Of a stretch of 64,000 nucleotides of DNA, positions 61,536 to 64,000 are shown in pieces. Within the stretch, counting starts at the first letter, position 1, and each line of letters opens with the position of its first letter. A model generated the notes under the pieces. The model worked only from the letters and a program-made list of their open reading frames with translations, had not been told where the DNA came from and did no database searches. Origin of the DNA: Bin87 sp026710825. Its GTDB lineage: Bacteria; Chloroflexota; Dehalococcoidia; Lucifugimonadales; UBA3495. Location: positions 186,001-250,000 of the forward strand of contig OZ247427.1 of NCBI GenBank assembly GCA_965232815.1, read 5' to 3'. The position numbers and the translations under genes are program-made.

Positions 61536-62069
61536 ATGACGCAACAAGAAAACCTGAACGGGTTGCCCCGTGAGAAGCTGACCGAAGTGCTGGATTCCTT
61601 CCGGGATCCGGACGTGTTCAACGCGGTAACCGGACCGTGGAAGTCCCGAGTGGTCTGGCAGGAGGGCATGCGCGCCCGGGCCTACATGCGGAACCACCAG
61701 GTGGACATGGACGAGCCGGGCGATCTCACTGCGACCGACGTGGCCGCCAGCGCCCACGAGCAGTTGCTCTCCGCCATCGGCAGTTGCATGACGGTCGGAT
61801 TCGTGGTGAACGCGACCAAGCAGGGCGTGCGCATCCACGACCTGGAAGTGGCGGTGGAAGGGTACTTCGACAACATCCGCAAGTGGGCCGGCGTCGAGGA
61901 CGAGGGCAACCCCGGCTACGGCAAGATCTCGGCCAAGTGCTTCGTGCGCGCCGACGCCGACGAGGAGACGCTGAAGGAGATTTGGCGCCTGGCAGTGGAA
62001 GGTTCCCCGGTCACGCAGTCGGTAGCCAACCCGACGTCGGTGGAGACCGAGTTCGAGATGGTGGGTTGA
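61536..62069 (+). CDS. OsmC family protein
   Basis: A 177-residue protein of the OsmC/Ohr fold, which reduces organic hydroperoxides. The first active-site Cys is in LSAIGSCMTVGF (about 88). The position of the second Cys reads EGSPVTQSVAN, with Ser, as in OsmC branches that lack the pair. Hence peroxidase activity is doubtful. ATG at 61536 follows AAGGAGC. Its TGA overlaps the next ATG by one base, coupling it to the rhodanese. Confidence 0.88.
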   Translation: MTQQENLNGLPREKLTEVLDSFRDPDVFNAVTGPWKSRVVWQEGMRARAYMRNHQVDMDEPGDLTATDVAASAHEQLLSAIGSCMTVGFVVNATKQGVRIHDLEVAVEGYFDNIRKWAGVEDEGNPGYGKISAKCFVRADADEETLKEIWRLAVEGSPVTQSVANPTSVETEFEMVG

Positions 62070-62842
62070 TGACAACATTCGTTTCCGCCGATTGGGTCGC
62101 AGAGAGGATTGGCCGACCGGAGTTCCTGATCATCGATCCCCGATCGGCCATGCGCTACCTGATGGGCCACCTGCGCGGCGCGGTGAGCGTGCCATTCAAA
62201 AAACTCCAGGGGCCAGACGGCAAATTGGCAGATCCTGACCAACTGGCAGCGGCCTTTGGAGCCGCCGGCCTGAGCGATGACGTGACGCCGGTGCTGTACG
62301 ACCACCAGGACGGACGGAACGCCGCGATGGCATCCTGGGTTCTTGAATACCTGGGCCGAGAGGATGTTCACATCATGGACCTGCGGTACGAAGCCTGGAA
62401 AGATGCAGGACGCGAGGTGCTGTACCGACCGGTCCCCACGGAATCCAGGCAGTTCACCGTCCGGCTCGACCCATCCGTGCGGGCCACGCTGGCGGACGTC
62501 GTCGATCCGGGTACAACCGTATTGCTGGACACCCGCACCATCGAGGAGTTCGATGGACAGGTTGAAATGGACCACCGACCGGGCCATATCCCGGGCGCGC
62601 TGAACCTGCCCCACATCGAAGCAGCCGGCGAGGATGGCAATTTGCTCATCGATGAATTTGAGCTGCACACACGGCTGGCAATTGCTGGCGTGGCCAACAA
62701 TGACACGGTGATCGTCTATTGCCGGAGCGGCGTGCGAGCATCCGTGGCGTGGATGGCCATGCGGCAGTCCGGCTACGACGTTCGCCTGTACGATGGCTCC
62801 TACGCGGAGTGGATGGACAGCGACCAACCCGTAGAGGTCTGA
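62069..62842 (+). CDS. Two-domain rhodanese (sulfurtransferase)
   Basis: A 257-residue protein with an N-terminal non-catalytic rhodanese domain (YDHQDGRNAAMASWVLEYLG, no Cys) and a C-terminal catalytic domain with the loop VIVYCRSGVRASVAWMAM. It transfers sulfur from thiosulfate or mercaptopyruvate to a thiol or cyanide acceptor. It is coupled to the OsmC gene by TGATG overlap, suggesting a joint role in sulfur/thiol stress. Confidence 0.9.
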   Translation: MTTFVSADWVAERIGRPEFLIIDPRSAMRYLMGHLRGAVSVPFKKLQGPDGKLADPDQLAAAFGAAGLSDDVTPVLYDHQDGRNAAMASWVLEYLGREDVHIMDLRYEAWKDAGREVLYRPVPTESRQFTVRLDPSVRATLADVVDPGTTVLLDTRTIEEFDGQVEMDHRPGHIPGALNLPHIEAAGEDGNLLIDEFELHTRLAIAGVANNDTVIVYCRSGVRASVAWMAMRQSGYDVRLYDGSYAEWMDSDQPVEV

Positions 62843-62851
62843 AGTCCGGAG

Positions 62852-62888
62852 GGCGGGCCCGTAAACCGGAACGGCTACGGGGCCCGCC
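62852..62888 (+). terminator. Hairpin after the rhodanese gene
   Basis: A 9-bp stem (GGCGGGCCC / GGGCCCGCC) with a long loop, followed by a GC-rich tail, so termination efficiency is uncertain. A perfect TATAAT follows at 62914-62919 and probably starts the next operon. Confidence 0.5.
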
Positions 62889-62913
62889 GCGGGCACGAGG
62901 CAGGCAAACCCGC

Positions 62914-62919
62914 TATAAT
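62914..62919 (+). promoter_or_regulatory. Probable -10 box for the genes at 62985 and 63443
   Basis: Perfect TATAAT 66 bases upstream of the next start codon; no recognisable -35 box. Confidence 0.5.
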
Positions 62920-62984
62920 GCGGCCAACTGCCGCATCGCCCCGCCGCCGCATCCGCATGGTCGAACGGCCGGGCCGGAGGTCTT

Positions 62985-63407
62985 ATGCCCATCGTCCAAC
63001 GCCCCTACGTACCGCCGGAAGACAAGCCGCCGCAGGAAGAGAGCTACATCAACCCTGGCGACGTGGCTCCGATTACCGTCAACACAGCCCCGGCTGCGGC
63101 GCCGGCCCCAGTAGAAGCGCCCACATCGATGGACGCGATCACGTTCTACAGCGACTCGTTCCACGTTTTCAGCAGCCTGTACTCGGCGGTGCTGTTTTTC
63201 GGCGAGCAACTGGAAGAACGGGAGCCGATTCTGCGCGCACGCATCAAGGTCAGCCCGCAGATGATGAAAGCGATCGCCGTGCTCGCGACCAAACACGTGC
63301 GCGAGTATGAGGCAGCGGTGGGTCCCATCATGCTGCCGGACCAGGTGTATACCGCGTGGGAACTGAACCCGGACGGAACCAGCAACGTAGAAGAGTTGAG
63401 TCACTAG
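62985..63407 (+). CDS. DUF3467-like protein
   Basis: A 140-residue protein with a Pro/Ala-rich N-terminus (about 1-45) and a C-terminal domain resembling DUF3467 (YSDSFHVFSSLYSAVLFFGEQ, then RIKVSPQMMKAIAVLATKHVREYEAAVGPI). The function of that family is unknown. ATG at 62985 follows CGGAGGT. The resemblance is from memory of the family pattern. A second hypothetical gene follows 35 bases downstream. Confidence 0.6.
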   Translation: MPIVQRPYVPPEDKPPQEESYINPGDVAPITVNTAPAAAPAPVEAPTSMDAITFYSDSFHVFSSLYSAVLFFGEQLEEREPILRARIKVSPQMMKAIAVLATKHVREYEAAVGPIMLPDQVYTAWELNPDGTSNVEELSH

Positions 63408-63442
63408 TTTTCGCCGGTCGTCGGTTTCCAGGGAATAATGCC

Positions 63443-63946
63443 ATGACTACACCGAATATGCCCAACGGCGATGAGGACGGGCGGCCGCTGGCGGAAGACC
63501 AGGCGTTGCCGGTCAACGTCATTCCGAACACCAATTGGGCATCGCCGGAAGGCTGGGACTGGCACAACACGTCCACGAGCCAGCCCAACGCCGCGACGTT
63601 TCACATCAGCCACAGCGACGTCACCCGGGTATTCACGGACGTGCTGACGCCGGCCGACAGCCCGCCGGATGCCTATTTGGTATTGAAGAAGGACATCCCG
63701 CTGGTCATCATCGACAGCTTGGATCAGTACTGGGCCGCCGAATCCAAGACCGCGCTTCCGTTGAACGGCCTGCGGGTTCCGATAGCGGCGGACACGTTGG
63801 CGGAGGCGAAGAGCCAATTGGCGGCGGACCTGGCGGCGCAACTGCGTCTGCTGATGATGCTTTCCACCGGCGGCATGACGCTGGCGCCGGCGTTACAGGA
63901 AAATTTCCTGATGCTGGACGCGTTTTTGGAACCCCGACGGACCTGA
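63443..63946 (+). CDS. Hypothetical protein
   Basis: A 167-residue protein starting MTTPNMPNGDEDGRP, with a central SDVTRVFTDVLTPADSPPDAYLVLKKDIPLVIIDSLD and a helical C-terminus (AEAKSQLAADLAAQLRLLMML). No family was recognised. ATG at 63443 has an AGGGA site 8 bases upstream. It likely forms an operon with the DUF3467-like gene. Confidence 0.62.
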   Translation: MTTPNMPNGDEDGRPLAEDQALPVNVIPNTNWASPEGWDWHNTSTSQPNAATFHISHSDVTRVFTDVLTPADSPPDAYLVLKKDIPLVIIDSLDQYWAAESKTALPLNGLRVPIAADTLAEAKSQLAADLAAQLRLLMMLSTGGMTLAPALQENFLMLDAFLEPRRT

Positions 63947-63968
63947 CAACACGACCGGGTTATCTACG

Positions 63969-63999
63969 AGCAGGGGCGGGTTTGAAACCCGCCCCTGCT
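63969..63999. repeat. Palindromic intergenic repeat (REP-like), copy 2
   Basis: AGCAGGGGCGGGTTT, a single G, and the exact reverse complement AAACCCGCCCCTGCT. The inner 25 bases are identical to the copy at 35671-35701; only the ends differ. It follows the last gene of the window. Confidence 0.8.
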
Positions 64000-64000
64000 T

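Noticed and set aside
61637..62842. 401-residue frame joining a different reading of OsmC to the rhodanese
   Set aside because: The first 143 residues are Arg/Gly-rich out-of-frame reading of osmC. The rhodanese starts at the ATG at 62069 coupled to the osmC stop.
1..64000. tRNA, rRNA or CRISPR features
   Set aside because: No cloverleaf-like sequence with a TTCGANNCC arm, no rRNA text and no regularly spaced direct repeats were noticed. A dedicated tRNA search would be decisive.

Overview
The window is GC-rich (about 60% by eye), densely coding bacterial DNA. Its gene content points to an uncultivated Chloroflexota, most likely a Dehalococcoidia / SAR202-type heterotroph. The grounds are five luciferase-like flavin/F420 oxidoreductases, several dehydrogenase, amidohydrolase and Rieske oxygenase genes, substrate-binding proteins with a Val-Glu-Lys-rich linker, a DUF1800 gene, and intergenic palindromes of the GGGGCGGGTTTGAAACCCGCCCC type. 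This taxonomic call is an inference from content. I saw no rRNA, tRNA, CRISPR array, insertion sequence or prophage.

Layout. 0-18.5 kb (+ strand) is a catabolic stretch: zinc alcohol dehydrogenases, ilvD, an enoyl-CoA hydratase/isomerase, two luciferase-like monooxygenases, a 3-hydroxyisobutyrate-dehydrogenase-like enzyme, a Rieske dioxygenase alpha/beta pair, a DinB-like protein, an ABC exporter, an NMT1/THI5-like binding protein, an SDR, and a YtcJ-type amidohydrolase. 18.6-30.5 kb (- strand) has two paralogous branched-chain-type binding proteins. The downstream one is interrupted by two in-frame stops. Then follows a run with an amidase plus a GatC-like protein, a TldE/TldD pair, a carboxymuconolactone-decarboxylase-like protein, two luciferase-like enzymes and a TlpA-like thioredoxin. 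30.6-35.7 kb (+) has an AI-2E-type permease, a B12-binding/radical-SAM-like protein without its cluster cysteines, a DUF1800 protein and an NHL-repeat protein. 35.7-41.1 kb (-) has AhpD-like and RraA-like proteins and a complete glycine-betaine/proline ABC importer (binding protein, permease, ATPase). 42-45.8 kb (+) has two acyl-CoA dehydrogenases, a YHS-like protein and a fifth luciferase-like enzyme. 45.9-50.5 kb has an epoxide-hydrolase-like enzyme, a GlcG/HbpS protein, a peroxiredoxin whose active-site codon is UGA (probable selenoprotein), a GreA factor with an unusual N-terminal domain, a quinone oxidoreductase and a SprT-like protein. 51.2-54.0 kb has panD, two sarcosine/dimethylglycine-methyltransferase-like genes and a third methyltransferase, behind a long structured leader. 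54.1-56.7 kb (-) has ilvB under a T-box leader plus a small HTH protein. 57.8-64 kb (+) has a MaoC-like hydratase, a YbaK deacylase, a MetE-C-like enzyme, a DUF4258/DUF2283-type pair, OsmC, a rhodanese and two hypotheticals.

Most notable are: (1) the peroxiredoxin with Sec at codon 46 and a hairpin fitting a bacterial SECIS; (2) the panD-methyltransferase cluster, which could make N-methylated beta-alanine (beta-alanine betaine) as an osmolyte, in a genome that also carries a betaine importer; (3) the cysteine-less radical-SAM-like protein; (4) the GreA with a recombinase-like N-terminal domain; (5) the 791-codon frame that is intact apart from one TAA and one TAG. Functions are read from sequence motifs only; no database search was possible.
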